Source of the DNA: Acinetobacter brisouisimilis
GTDB taxonomy: Bacteria > Pseudomonadota > Gammaproteobacteria > Pseudomonadales > Moraxellaceae
Reading direction: 5' to 3'
Assembly: GCF_000368265.1 (NCBI RefSeq)
Contig: NZ_KB851219.1
Span: forward strand, 848,454-912,453
DNA length: 64,000 nucleotides
Position 1 is the stretch's first letter, and each line of letters begins with the position of its first letter. Of this stretch, positions 1 to 9,104 are shown in pieces. Below the pieces are notes generated by a model. It ran no database searches, was not told where the DNA came from, and saw nothing but the letters and a program-made list of their open reading frames with translations. The position numbers were made by a program, and so were the translations under genes.

Positions 1-2
1 CT

Positions 3-150
3 TTTTTAAACTGCCTATATGGCAGTGAACCTGAACAAAGCATGTATAGAAGTATCGTTAAGTTTTTAAACTGCCTATATGGCAGTGAACTTTGAATTGT
101 TCCAACATACTCAGCTGCACGCTTTTTAAACTGCCTATATGGCAGTGAAC
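3..150 (-). CRISPR. Type I-F CRISPR array end, three repeats
   Basis: Three identical 28-bp repeats at 3-30, 63-90 and 123-150 are separated by two 32-bp spacers (31-62, 91-122). Read on the minus strand each repeat begins GTTCACTGCCATATAGGCAG, the type I-F form, with a CTGCC/GGCAG hairpin. By the type I-F convention the array is transcribed leftward, so the leader lies to the right and the spacers shown would be the newest. The array continues past the left edge. No cas genes are in the window. The repeat pattern is seen directly; the subtype and direction rest on family knowledge. Confidence 0.95.
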
Positions 151-430
151 CATAAAAATATTAGAACAAGATCAGAAATAACAGTAGCTTAAACCCTAAA
201 AGTAAAGAAATACTCAAATTTTTTAACTTAGTTATAACTAATTGATTTTATTAAACTGTTAAAGGGTCTTAAAAATATTGGGTCAAAATCATTCATCTGT
301 CAAAGCAAAAATGATGCAAAATCCTTTTCTATTCAAATCTGAAAAGGTTTAAACATCATACAGGCATTAAAAATCAAGCTAAAACAGGGTAGAATACCGA
401 GCATATAAATTTATAGATTTGGAGTTCTGA
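151..430 (-). promoter_or_regulatory. Presumed CRISPR leader and prmB upstream region
   Basis: AT-rich, gene-free stretch between the last repeat and prmB. Because the type I-F repeat reads on the minus strand, the bases just right of 150 should be the leader that carries the array promoter and the integration signals for new spacers. The right half presumably holds the prmB promoter. I cannot place promoter boxes with confidence. Confidence 0.5.
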
Positions 431-1441
431 GTGGAGCGATTGACGATTAGCCCTGAAAGTTTGAAAGAAGCGGCTGAAAACTTAAGCACGATTCGTGATT
501 TTATTCGCTTTGGGGTCACAGCACTGCGTCAATACGATGCTCATTTAGGGCAAGGTACAGAAGACTTTTTTGCAGAAAGCTCGGCATTGGTGCTGCAAAC
601 ATTGTCTTTAGACTGGGCGGCAGACAACGAAATTCTCGATGCAAAACTACTACCAAGTGAAAAAGCAGAATTTTTAAGTCTTTTGGAACGCCGTATTAAT
701 GAGCGCGTCCCAACTTCTTATTTATTAAACCTTTCTTATTTTTGTGGTAAACCATTTTATGTCGATGAACGTGTGCTTATCCCACGTTCACCAATTGCAG
801 AACTCATCGAACAGCGCTTTGCACCATACTGTTTGGATGAAAATGGGCAAATGCGTGAAGCATTAAACAACTTGCCTGAAAATGCAAACCCACAAACTCC
901 ACGCCGTATTTTAGATATGTGTACAGGTTCAGGCTGTATCGCAATTGCACTCGCATATGCTTACCCAGAAGCGGAAGTCGATGCAACTGATATTTCTCGT
1001 GAAGCACTTGAAGTGGCTGCAATTAATGCTGAACATCACAACATGCAATATCAGGTCGCACTATTAGAGTCAGATTTATTCTCTAAAATTCCTTCAGAAA
1101 ATAAATATGATCTCATCATCAGTAATCCGCCATATGTGGATGCTGAAGATATGGCAGATTTGCCTGAAGAATTTTTGCATGAGCCAGAACTGGCGCTTGC
1201 TGCTGGTCAAGATGGTTTAGATTTAGTACGTAAAATGTTGGCACAAGCAGCAGATTATTTGACTGAAGATGGTCTGATTGTGATTGAAGTGGGCAATTCT
1301 GAATGGGCAATGCGTCAGAATTTCAATACAGTTGACTTCCACTGGTTAAAATTCCAAAAAGGTGGTTCGGGTATTTTTGCTTTGACCGCTGCACAATGTC
1401 GTCAATATCAACAATTATTTCAAGATTCAGTAAATGCATAA
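431..1441 (+). CDS. prmB: 50S ribosomal protein L3 glutamine methyltransferase PrmB
   Basis: SAM-dependent N5-glutamine methyltransferase of the HemK family that modifies ribosomal protein L3. The 336-residue product has the SAM-binding loop DMCTGSGCIAIA near residue 162 and the catalytic NPPY motif at about 232-235, after an N-terminal helical domain typical of PrmB. The start is GTG, with a GGAGT Shine-Dalgarno just upstream. aroC follows 12 bases after the stop, a prmB-aroC arrangement common in gammaproteobacteria, so the two are probably cotranscribed. PrmC is the alternative family member, but the length and N-terminal sequence fit PrmB better. Confidence 0.93.
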   Translation: MERLTISPESLKEAAENLSTIRDFIRFGVTALRQYDAHLGQGTEDFFAESSALVLQTLSLDWAADNEILDAKLLPSEKAEFLSLLERRINERVPTSYLLNLSYFCGKPFYVDERVLIPRSPIAELIEQRFAPYCLDENGQMREALNNLPENANPQTPRRILDMCTGSGCIAIALAYAYPEAEVDATDISREALEVAAINAEHHNMQYQVALLESDLFSKIPSENKYDLIISNPPYVDAEDMADLPEEFLHEPELALAAGQDGLDLVRKMLAQAADYLTEDGLIVIEVGNSEWAMRQNFNTVDFHWLKFQKGGSGIFALTAAQCRQYQQLFQDSVNA

Positions 1442-1453
1442 GGAATTGTCATT

Positions 1454-2545
1454 ATGGCAGGAAATAGTATTGGGCAACTTTTTCGTGTGACAACTTGTGG
1501 TGAGTCGCACGGTGTTGGCTTAATGTCAATTGTCGATGGTGTGCCACCAGGTCTTGAATTGGTTGAAGAAGATTTACAAAAAGATCTTGATCGCCGTAAA
1601 CCAGGTACATCTAAATTTGCGACTCAGCGTAAAGAACCTGACCAAGTTGAAATTATTTCGGGTGTTTTTGAGGGGAAAACCACAGGTACTCCAATTGGTT
1701 TATTGATTCGCAATACAGACCAGAAATCAAAAGATTACGGTAATATTGCCCAGACTTTCCGCCCTGGGCATGCTGATTATACTTACACACAAAAATACGG
1801 TTTCCGTGACTACCGTGGCGGTGGACGTTCAAGCGCCCGTGAAACTGCGATGCGTGTCGCTGCAGGTGCAATTGCTAAAAAATATTTGGCTGAGAAGTTT
1901 GGTATCGTGATTCGTGGGCATGTTACCCAAATCGGTACAGAAGTCGCAGAAAAACTGGACTGGAATGAAGTTCCAAATAACCCGTTTTTCTGTGGTGATG
2001 TCGATGCTGTTCCTCGTTTTGAACAACTTGTCACGTCACTGCGTGAGCAGGGAACAAGCTGCGGTGCAAAACTGGAAATTCTGGCTGAAAATGTACCAGT
2101 CGGTTGGGGTGAGCCTGTATTTGATCGTTTAGATGCCGACATTGCACATGCCATGATGGGTATTAATGCTGTCAAAGGTGTAGAGATTGGTGATGGTTTT
2201 GCCGTTGCAGGACAGTTTGGTCATGAAACTCGTGATGAATTGACTTCACAAGGTTTCTTGGCAAATCATGCTGGTGGTATTTTGGGTGGGATTTCAAGTG
2301 GTCAAAACATTCGTGTGGCGATTGCACTCAAGCCAACTGCGAGTATTACCACTTCAGGAAAAACCATCAACTTAAACCGTGAAGATACGGACGTATTAAC
2401 CAAAGGTCGCCATGACCCTTGTGTTGGTGTTCGTGCTACACCGATTGCAGAGGCGATGCTTGCAATTGTGTTGATGGATCATTTCTTACGCCATCGTGCG
2501 CAAAATGCCGACGTAGTTGCACCATTTGCGCCTATAGCACCTTAA
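1454..2545 (+). CDS. aroC: Chorismate synthase AroC
   Basis: Catalyses the last shikimate-pathway step, EPSP to chorismate, and needs reduced FMN. The 363-residue protein has the usual length and the family N-terminus ([18 protein letters not shown]), the RPGHADYTY segment and the [11 protein letters not shown] signature around residues 120-130. It sits 12 bases behind prmB and ends at a strong hairpin terminator. The chorismate supplied here is used by ubiC further along in the window, among other enzymes. Standard housekeeping gene with no oddities seen. Confidence 0.97.
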   Translation: MAGNSIGQLFRVTTCGESHGVGLMSIVDGVPPGLELVEEDLQKDLDRRKPGTSKFATQRKEPDQVEIISGVFEGKTTGTPIGLLIRNTDQKSKDYGNIAQTFRPGHADYTYTQKYGFRDYRGGGRSSARETAMRVAAGAIAKKYLAEKFGIVIRGHVTQIGTEVAEKLDWNEVPNNPFFCGDVDAVPRFEQLVTSLREQGTSCGAKLEILAENVPVGWGEPVFDRLDADIAHAMMGINAVKGVEIGDGFAVAGQFGHETRDELTSQGFLANHAGGILGGISSGQNIRVAIALKPTASITTSGKTINLNREDTDVLTKGRHDPCVGVRATPIAEAMLAIVLMDHFLRHRAQNADVVAPFAPIAP

Positions 2546-2563
2546 AAAACCAGCAAAATCGAG

Positions 2564-2594
2564 ATGGCTTCATGAATATGAAGCCATTTTTTTT
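2564..2594 (+). terminator. Rho-independent terminator after aroC
   Basis: Perfect 10-bp stem ATGGCTTCAT / ATGAAGCCAT with a GAAT loop, followed by eight T residues. It closes the prmB-aroC unit. Confidence 0.92.
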
Positions 2595-2686
2595 AAGTGC
2601 TATTTATTCAGGCGATTTATACATAAATAGCGTTTCATTTCTTATTTAAACCTGTTAAAACAAAAATAAAGCCTAAAGGAAATGAG

Positions 2687-2935
2687 TTGAAGACAATGAA
2701 AACTATAGTGAAATATATTGCGTTAAAAAATAAAGATTATCAGTTAGGTCATCCACTTTTTGAAGAAGAGCTTGAAGAAACAGGTGATTATTTTGAGCGT
2801 ATTCCAAGCCATATTCAGTTTCAAAATGTACAGTTTAAAGTAAAATCTAAAGAACTGACGCGTAAACAAATATTCGATGACTTTGAGGAATCCCAAACAA
2901 TTATTGTCAAGGTGATCGCAATGACTGAAGCCTAA
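2687..2935 (+). CDS. Hypothetical 82-residue protein
   Basis: Short, charged, soluble-looking protein that I do not recognise. It has no signal peptide or membrane segment. A TTG start at 2687 is favoured because AAAGGA lies six bases upstream; the in-frame ATG at 2696 would be about 15 bases from that site. It is preceded by the aroC terminator, so it must have its own promoter. No terminator is obvious directly after it. Codon use is similar to the neighbours, which supports a real gene. Function is unknown. Confidence 0.7.
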   Translation: MKTMKTIVKYIALKNKDYQLGHPLFEEELEETGDYFERIPSHIQFQNVQFKVKSKELTRKQIFDDFEESQTIIVKVIAMTEA

Positions 2936-3262
2936 GTCAATATTGATGCTGACTTAAATAGTAAAAATACATCACATGACACGATTCAAATCAAAGCAGG
3001 CTTATTACTGATTTATCGCGCTAAACTTAACTTTAAAGTGTGGTGAAAATGTGATGTAAGTTTAGTATATTCTTAAATTTATATTTAAAAACAATATTTT
3101 AAGATATGTGTATGGTTTCGGAATAAGCGATACAGTCTAATCTTGCGGTATCAAAAGGGTAAGGGGGAAATGAAATCGTAGAATATCATCCCTAATTGAT
3201 TGATGTGATGTACAGGATATTTCCCTAGTTCTGTCGATTTAATTTTGAAATTGTCCGAATCA

Positions 3263-3289
3263 AAAAGAAGCGAACGCAGTGCTTCTTTT
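3263..3289 (+). terminator. Hairpin, possible terminator
   Basis: Nine-bp stem AAAAGAAGC / GCTTCTTTT around a nine-base loop, ending in four T residues. The T run is short, so termination is only moderately supported. Confidence 0.5.
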
Positions 3290-3513
3290 GCGCTTATGTA
3301 TAGTTATTCTTAAAATAAGCAGATATTTCCTAAATTGGTTGGGTGGGGGAGTTTTGTGGAATCAAATAAGCAGACTCTAACCTGATGAGTATCTTGTTTT
3401 TAGTAAACAGTGACACTTGCAAAACAAGTTGAAAAAACGCATAGGATCTATCAGTAAACTCAAAGACTGATATGGGTTTTAAGCAGTTTAATAGTTTTAT
3501 TGATACTTAAAAT

Positions 3514-3545
3514 AAAACGCCCGATGAGGTTCATCAGGCGTTTTT
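3514..3545 (-). terminator. Terminator of the aroQ-accB-accC operon
   Basis: Hairpin AAAACGCC..GATGA / TCATC..GGCGTTTTT flanked by A and T runs on both sides, so it can work in either direction. It lies 22 bases past the accC stop. Confidence 0.88.
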
Positions 3546-3567
3546 AACTGAAATAAGAATAAGCTTA

Positions 3568-4941
3568 TTAGGCAGGTTTCTTTTCTTCAGTTGCAGGCTC
3601 AAGTTGCTTTAACAAATGAGTCTCAAGATAGTGAATATCCATCGCTGTTTCACAGAAATCTTTATCTTGTAAGATCAGATCTTTGTGCAACGGAATATTG
3701 GTTTTCACGCCTGTGAGGATCATTTCATCTAGCGCTTGTCTCATACGTGCAATCGCAGTACTACGATCTTTACCATGCGCAATCAATTTTGCAATCATGG
3801 AATCATAATACGGTGGAATGCTGTAACCTGAGTAGATATGAGAATCTAGACGGATACCCGCACCGCCTGGCGCATAAAAAGTCTCAATGCGACCTGGAGA
3901 CGGCAAGAATGTTGTTGGATCTTCAGCATTGATACGACATTCAATTGCATGACCACGAACTTCAATGTCTTTTTGCTCGAGGTTCAGACCTAAACCAGAA
4001 GCAATACGGATTTGTTGTTCGATAATGTCAACACCAGTGACCATTTCAGTGACAGGGTGTTCTACTTGAACACGTGTATTCATCTCAATAAAGAAGAATT
4101 CACCATCTTCAAATAGGAATTCAAATGTTCCTGCACCGCGGTATTGCATGAGTTTACACGCATGCACACACGCTTCAAGAATGTCTGCACGTGCTTGTTC
4201 TGGCAAGTCTGGTGCTGGCGCTTCTTCAAGAACTTTTTGATGACGACGCTGTAAAGAACAGTCACGGTCATATAGGTGAATGGCATGACCATTACCATCA
4301 GCCAAGATTTGAACTTCAACGTGACGAGGTGTTTGTAAGAAACGTTCCATATAGACCGTATCATCACCAAACCACATTTCAGCATCACGTTGAGCTGCTT
4401 GTACAGACTCAAGCAAAGTGTCGATGCGTTCAACAATACGCATACCACGACCACCACCACCTGAAGCTGCTTTAACAATCAGTGGAAAACCGATTTTCGC
4501 TGCTTCTTCTTTGGCATTCGCTGGAGTTACTGCATGTTGTGAACCTGGTACAGTAGGTACACCCGCTTTACGCATTGCTGTAATTGCAGAAACTTTGTTT
4601 CCCATGAGGCGAATATGCTCTGGGCGTGGGCCGATAAAAACATAGCCCGAAGTTTCGACCATTTCGGCAAATTCAGCATTTTCAGACAAGAAGCCATAAC
4701 CAGGGTGAATGGCATCTGCACCTGTAATTTCAGCAGCAGTTAATAATGCTGGAATATTTAAATAACTTTCGCTTGTTGAGCCTGGACCAATACATACAGC
4801 TTCGTCGACAAAACGCAAATGCATCAAGTCTTTATCAGCGCTAGAATACACTCCAACGGTTTTAATCCCTAGAGCTTTACAAGCGCGGGTGATTCGCAAG
4901 GCGATCTCACCACGGTTTGCAATCAGTACTTTTTGCAACAT
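3568..4941 (-). CDS. accC: Acetyl-CoA carboxylase biotin carboxylase subunit
   Basis: ATP-grasp enzyme that carboxylates biotin on the AccB carrier, the first half-reaction of acetyl-CoA carboxylase in fatty-acid synthesis. The 457-residue product shows the N-terminal [12 protein letters not shown] motif, the glycine-rich ATP loop [14 protein letters not shown] near residue 160 and the catalytic [13 protein letters not shown] block near 290. It lies 15 bases after accB in the same orientation and ends in a strong terminator. Length is close to the usual 447-450, with a slightly longer lysine- and glutamate-rich tail. Confidence 0.97.
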   Translation of the reverse strand: MLQKVLIANRGEIALRITRACKALGIKTVGVYSSADKDLMHLRFVDEAVCIGPGSTSESYLNIPALLTAAEITGADAIHPGYGFLSENAEFAEMVETSGYVFIGPRPEHIRLMGNKVSAITAMRKAGVPTVPGSQHAVTPANAKEEAAKIGFPLIVKAASGGGGRGMRIVERIDTLLESVQAAQRDAEMWFGDDTVYMERFLQTPRHVEVQILADGNGHAIHLYDRDCSLQRRHQKVLEEAPAPDLPEQARADILEACVHACKLMQYRGAGTFEFLFEDGEFFFIEMNTRVQVEHPVTEMVTGVDIIEQQIRIASGLGLNLEQKDIEVRGHAIECRINAEDPTTFLPSPGRIETFYAPGGAGIRLDSHIYSGYSIPPYYDSMIAKLIAHGKDRSTAIARMRQALDEMILTGVKTNIPLHKDLILQDKDFCETAMDIHYLETHLLKQLEPATEEKKPA

Positions 4942-4956
4942 TGTGAGTCCCTGTAA

Positions 4957-5379
4957 TTATGCGCGGTAACGGAATAATGGTTGACCAAACTCAATCACTT
5001 CGCCATTTTTTACCAAGATTTCTTCAATCACGCCGCTTTGAGTTGCTTCAATCGGGTTCATAATTTTCATTGCTTCGATAATACCTAGAGTATCACCAGC
5101 AGAAACAGTTTGACCGACTTGAACAAATGGTGCTTCGCCTGGACTTGGAGCAGCATAATAGACACCAACCATTGGTGAAGTTTCAACAACGCCACGTGGA
5201 GTTTTTGCTTTTGGTGCAGATTCAGCAGACGGAGCAGGCATTGCAGCAACACCCATTTGAATTGGTGCTGGGCTGCGGCGGGTTAAAGCAATCGATTGAT
5301 CACCTTCTTTTACTTCAATTGCCTGAAGATCAGATTCAATCATCAAATCGATGAGCTTTTTGATTTTACGAATATCCAT
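4957..5379 (-). CDS. accB: Biotin carboxyl carrier protein AccB
   Basis: Carries biotin between the carboxylase and transferase parts of acetyl-CoA carboxylase. The 140-residue protein has an N-terminal domain starting MDIRKIKKLIDLM, an Ala/Pro-rich linker around residues 38-60, and a C-terminal biotinyl domain with the EAMKIMNP motif near residue 105, whose Lys is biotinylated. It sits between aroQ and accC, the classical gammaproteobacterial order. Spacing to aroQ is 23 bases. Confidence 0.97.
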   Translation of the reverse strand: MDIRKIKKLIDLMIESDLQAIEVKEGDQSIALTRRSPAPIQMGVAAMPAPSAESAPKAKTPRGVVETSPMVGVYYAAPSPGEAPFVQVGQTVSAGDTLGIIEAMKIMNPIEATQSGVIEEILVKNGEVIEFGQPLFRYRA

Positions 5380-5402
5380 GGTGTTCGTATTCCTTATGAA
5401 GA

Positions 5403-5852
5403 TTAATGAGAAGGTTGAAGCTTAGAAACAGCATAATTGAGTGCAAAGTGATAACCTTGTGCACCTAAACCACAAATCACACCCACAGCTTTGTCGCTGA
5501 GATAAGAATGGTGGCGAAAGGTTTCACGGGCATGCACATTAGATAAATGCACTTCAATAAATGGGATATTGACCCCAAGCAATGCATCACGTAGCGCCAC
5601 AGAAGTGTGGGTGTATGCAGCAGGATTAATGATAATAAATTGCACAGCTTGTTCTTGTGCTAAATGAATACGGTCGACAATCGCACCTTCATGGTTGCTT
5701 TGAAAAGTATCTAAGTCGCAATCTTGTTGTTTTGCTTGTTCAATGAGGCTTTGGTTGATGTCATTTAAGGTGAGGTGACCATACACTTCAGGTTCACGCT
5801 TTCCGAGCAAATTCAAATTTGGCCCATGAATGACCAAAATACGTGAAGTCAT
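5403..5852 (-). CDS. aroQ: Type II 3-dehydroquinate dehydratase AroQ
   Basis: Dehydrates 3-dehydroquinate to 3-dehydroshikimate. The type II signature [17 protein letters not shown] lies at the N-terminus, with [17 protein letters not shown] in the middle and [11 protein letters not shown] later; these hold the active-site Tyr, Asn and His residues. I place the start at the ATG ending at 5852, because GGAG lies eight bases upstream. An upstream in-frame GTG (5861) overlaps that Shine-Dalgarno and is unlikely. First gene of aroQ-accB-accC. Confidence 0.95.
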   Translation of the reverse strand: MTSRILVIHGPNLNLLGKREPEVYGHLTLNDINQSLIEQAKQQDCDLDTFQSNHEGAIVDRIHLAQEQAVQFIIINPAAYTHTSVALRDALLGVNIPFIEVHLSNVHARETFRHHSYLSDKAVGVICGLGAQGYHFALNYAVSKLQPSH

Positions 5853-6706
5853 ATAGTTCACTCCAATCTAAAATTGCAGTCATTTTCTGCAAGATCTTTA
5901 CAAAGTTGGCGGATTTTTGCTTTGAATTCTGTAATTATTTTGCAAGTTGTACTTATCTATGCAGAATAAACAAATCAAATTATGCGTATATCTTGTAAAT
6001 TTTTGGGAAAATTAACAATGTTAAAAAGTTCCATTTTAAAAACTTAAAACTTGCTTGGATTGACAGTTTTTCTTAAATTTCACTTGGTCTGGTCGCTGCT
6101 TACACTACCACTAAACAAATGCAATTGGAATGGATGATTTTATAATAAAGTCATAGAAATATGCGGGTTAAAGATACTTGCCAAATTTTTTGTGATTTTT
6201 ATTTAATTGTATGAATTTAAACAATAATATAAATTATGAACAAAGATTTCTTTTGAAAAATTATACAGGTAAATTATGGTGATTACATGATATATTTTTC
6301 TTGAATAGCCTAAGTTTGACTACATTGTATGTGCGTAGATTAGATAAAAAACCGCATATAATTTGGTTTTCTTTGGGTGAAATTTGCAAAGAACAGTAAA
6401 AGGCATTGACCATTTTGTTCAGATTGGCAGAGGCTATAGAATAAAAACGCAATATAACTGCTTATAGAATACGCAATAAGTTGTTACATCTGAACTAAAT
6501 TAGGTTCTTATATTGGATTAACTGATAGTTGTTTTAAATATATGGCTGATTTTTTGATAGATTTGAGCTATTACACTATAATTTTATAGTACAGGGTAAA
6601 ATAAAAAGTATAGATTACTGATCGTTTACTTATTCCAGTTTTTTTGTATGTCTATATGTCATTGCAGGCAAGCACAGCGCTCGTGTTGCCTGTATTGAGC
6701 AAATCT
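5853..6706. other. 854-bp AT-rich intergenic region
   Basis: Presumably holds the aroQ promoter near its left end. The rest is very AT-rich, with only a weak 63-codon minus-strand frame (6261-6452) that I do not accept. One copy of the 12-mer AATAGCCTAAGT lies at 6304-6315. An inverted repeat CAGGCAA/TTGCCTG at 6665-6692, after the 3' end of the exporter gene, has no T run. Confidence 0.5.
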
Positions 6707-7576
6707 TTAACTGGCTGAGAATTTTTTGGCATAGCTTACACAGCCAACCACCAATAAACTGGTGAGAAACATCGACCAGCCTACAGGTTCATGCAAAAGA
6801 ATTGCTGATAAACCCAGACCCAAAAAAGGTTGTAACAACTGTAACTGACCGACAGCAACTACGCCGCCTGTGGCTAGGCCGTGATACCAAAAAATAAAAC
6901 CGATAAACATGCTAAACAGTGAAACATAAAGTAATCCTAAAGAGGCGCTCAATGTGACATGGCTAAAGTCTTCAGGGTAATAATAAAAGCTAGCAAATAG
7001 CATGAACGGTAGGGTTAAGATAAGTGCCCATGAAATCACTTGTAAACCGCCTAAATCTCTTGATAATCGCCCACCTTCCGCATAGCCTAAACCACAAAGT
7101 AAAATTGCGATCAGCATGTATATATCGGCAGAAAAAGGATGTTGTTCCTGAGGTGACATGTAAATAAAAGCAATAATGCTGCTGCTCCCTAGCACGGCAA
7201 ATAGCCAAAATTTATGCTGTGGTCGTTTTTCACCACGTAAAATTGCAAAAATAGCCGTCGCTAAAGGCAGTAAGCCAATAAATACAATGGAGTAGGCGGC
7301 ACTCATCTGCTTGAGTGCCAATGCTGTAAATAAAGGAAAACCCAGTACGACCCCAATCGCAACCAGAGTCAATGATTTGAACTGAGAGATAGATGGTAAA
7401 CGCTGCTTCATACAGAGTACCGTGCATAAAGCCAATATGCCTGCAATTAGGGCACGAATTGAGGTTAGGAATTCTGGGCTAAAGCCTGTTACAGCAATAC
7501 GGGTTGCAGGCAATGAACCTGCAAAAATACAGACACCACATAAACCACTCAACCAGCCTCGCGAAATATTCAACAT
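6707..7576 (-). CDS. EamA/DMT family transporter
   Basis: Inner-membrane exporter of the drug/metabolite superfamily, about 289 residues with roughly ten hydrophobic segments in two EamA repeats. The substrate cannot be read from sequence. I choose the ATG ending at 7576, with AAGAG eight bases upstream, over a GTG nine bases earlier. It is divergent from the MocR-type regulator that begins about 100 bases away, an arrangement in which such regulators often control the exporter. Possible roles are amino-acid or metabolite efflux. Confidence 0.85.
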   Translation of the reverse strand: MLNISRGWLSGLCGVCIFAGSLPATRIAVTGFSPEFLTSIRALIAGILALCTVLCMKQRLPSISQFKSLTLVAIGVVLGFPLFTALALKQMSAAYSIVFIGLLPLATAIFAILRGEKRPQHKFWLFAVLGSSSIIAFIYMSPQEQHPFSADIYMLIAILLCGLGYAEGGRLSRDLGGLQVISWALILTLPFMLFASFYYYPEDFSHVTLSASLGLLYVSLFSMFIGFIFWYHGLATGGVVAVGQLQLLQPFLGLGLSAILLHEPVGWSMFLTSLLVVGCVSYAKKFSAS

Positions 7577-7688
7577 GTTTAGCACTCTTCATGGATCTAA
7601 GAGATTTATAAAGAATGCTGACTTGCTGAAACAGCTACAGGACAATACAATTTAATCAAACTGTTAGGGTGTGAAAAATAAAACTGTT

Positions 7689-9080
7689 ATGGAAAAATCA
7701 GCACCATCAGGCAAAATTGAACGTGTGATTACTTTTGTTCAGCAACAAATTGATGATCGCGTCTTGGTTGCAGGCGCGCGTTTACCTTCGCTTCGTCAGC
7801 TTGCTCAGCAGTTAGAAGTATCTATTTCAACAGTTATAGAAGCCTATGCGCGGTTGGTCACGGCGCAGCGTATTGAGGCAAGAGCGGGCGCAGGCTATTT
7901 TGTCACAGGCATTCGGGCATCGTATGCCTTTACAGCCATTGCGCCACGTTTAGACCGAGAGGTCGATCCACTATGGATTTCTCGGCAGTCTTTAGAAGCC
8001 AATTCAACCCATTTAAAGCCAGGTTGTGGTTGGTTGCCTGAACACTGGATGCCAGAAGATTTAATTCGAAAAGCGTTAAGAGTTGTTTCGCGTTCCACAA
8101 CGTCACATCTGGTGGGTTATGGTCAGCCTTTAGGTTTTGCGAAGCTGCGACATTTAATTGTACAGCGAATGCAAATGACAGGTGTCGTGGCACATCCTGA
8201 TCAAATCTTACTGACCGATAGTGGCACACATGCAATCGATTTGGTTTGTCGCTTATTTTTAAATCCAAATGATGTGGTGCTGATTGATGATCCTTGTTAT
8301 TTTAATTTTCATGCCTTACTCAAAACTCATCAGGTCAAGACGATTTCGATTCCTTGGACAACGACAGGACCTGATGTTGAAAAGTTTCGTGCGGCTTTGG
8401 CACATAAACCTCGACTGTATATCACCAATTCAGGCATTCATAACCCAACAGGCGGGCAGTTGTCGTTAGCAACAGCGTATCAAATTTTAAAAATGGTCGA
8501 GCAAACTGATTTGGTCATTGTTGAAGATGATATTTTTGCTGATCTTGAATATGTGCCTGCACCGCGTTATGCAGCACTCAACGGTTTTGCTCAGGTGATT
8601 CAAATTGGAAGCTTTTCCAAAACCCTTTCAGCATCTATACGCTGTGGTTATATAGCGACTCAAAATCAATGGATTGAACAGCTGATTGATCTAAAAATAG
8701 CGACCTGTTTTAACAATAATCAGTTAAATACAGAGCTGATTTATCATGCATTAACTGACAATGCTTATCGTAAACATGTCGAATGGCTGAAACAGCAGTT
8801 AGCATTGGCCGTGAGTAGAACCATACAAAATTTGCAACCACTGGGAATTGATCCTTGGATTATTCCTCAAGCTGGTATGTTTTTGTGGTGTCGTTTGCCT
8901 GATGGATACAGCGCTAAAGAAATTTCAAAAATATGTTTATCTCAAGGTGTGATTTTGGCGCCTGGAAATGCCTTTAGTACCCATCAATCTGCTGAACAGT
9001 TCTTACGTTTTAATGTGGCACAATCCGCAGATCAGCGTATTTATCAGGTCTTGCAACGTGCAATAAGGCAATTAAACTGA
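7689..9080 (+). CDS. MocR/PdxR-type GntR regulator with aminotransferase domain
   Basis: Transcription factor with an N-terminal GntR winged helix (about residues 5-70, with the LPSLRQLAQQLEVSISTV helix-turn-helix) fused to a fold-type I aminotransferase domain. The PLP lysine is probably in SFSKTLSASIR near residue 311, and IVEDDIFADLEY is the aspartate region. Such proteins bind PLP or PLP-amino acid adducts as effectors. The start is uncertain: ATG at 7689 is used here, while an in-frame GTG at 7671 adds six residues and neither has a clear Shine-Dalgarno. Divergent from the EamA exporter, its likely target. Confidence 0.87.
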   Translation: MEKSAPSGKIERVITFVQQQIDDRVLVAGARLPSLRQLAQQLEVSISTVIEAYARLVTAQRIEARAGAGYFVTGIRASYAFTAIAPRLDREVDPLWISRQSLEANSTHLKPGCGWLPEHWMPEDLIRKALRVVSRSTTSHLVGYGQPLGFAKLRHLIVQRMQMTGVVAHPDQILLTDSGTHAIDLVCRLFLNPNDVVLIDDPCYFNFHALLKTHQVKTISIPWTTTGPDVEKFRAALAHKPRLYITNSGIHNPTGGQLSLATAYQILKMVEQTDLVIVEDDIFADLEYVPAPRYAALNGFAQVIQIGSFSKTLSASIRCGYIATQNQWIEQLIDLKIATCFNNNQLNTELIYHALTDNAYRKHVEWLKQQLALAVSRTIQNLQPLGIDPWIIPQAGMFLWCRLPDGYSAKEISKICLSQGVILAPGNAFSTHQSAEQFLRFNVAQSADQRIYQVLQRAIRQLN

Positions 9081-9104
9081 TAGAAATCTAATCCCTACAA
9101 ATGG

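Larger units (their letters stand above)
2936..3567. other. 632-bp intergenic region, possible small RNA
   Basis: No convincing reading frame. A GGGAAAT/ATTTCCC pairing spans 3165-3225 and is followed by an AAAAGAAGC/GCTTCTTTT hairpin at 3263-3289. Together these could be the body and 3' end of an uncharacterised small RNA on the plus strand. The right end holds the accC terminator. This is inference from base pairing only. Confidence 0.4.

Noticed and set aside
6261..6452. 63-codon minus-strand frame
   Set aside because: AT-rich random-looking sequence without Shine-Dalgarno, family pattern or terminator.
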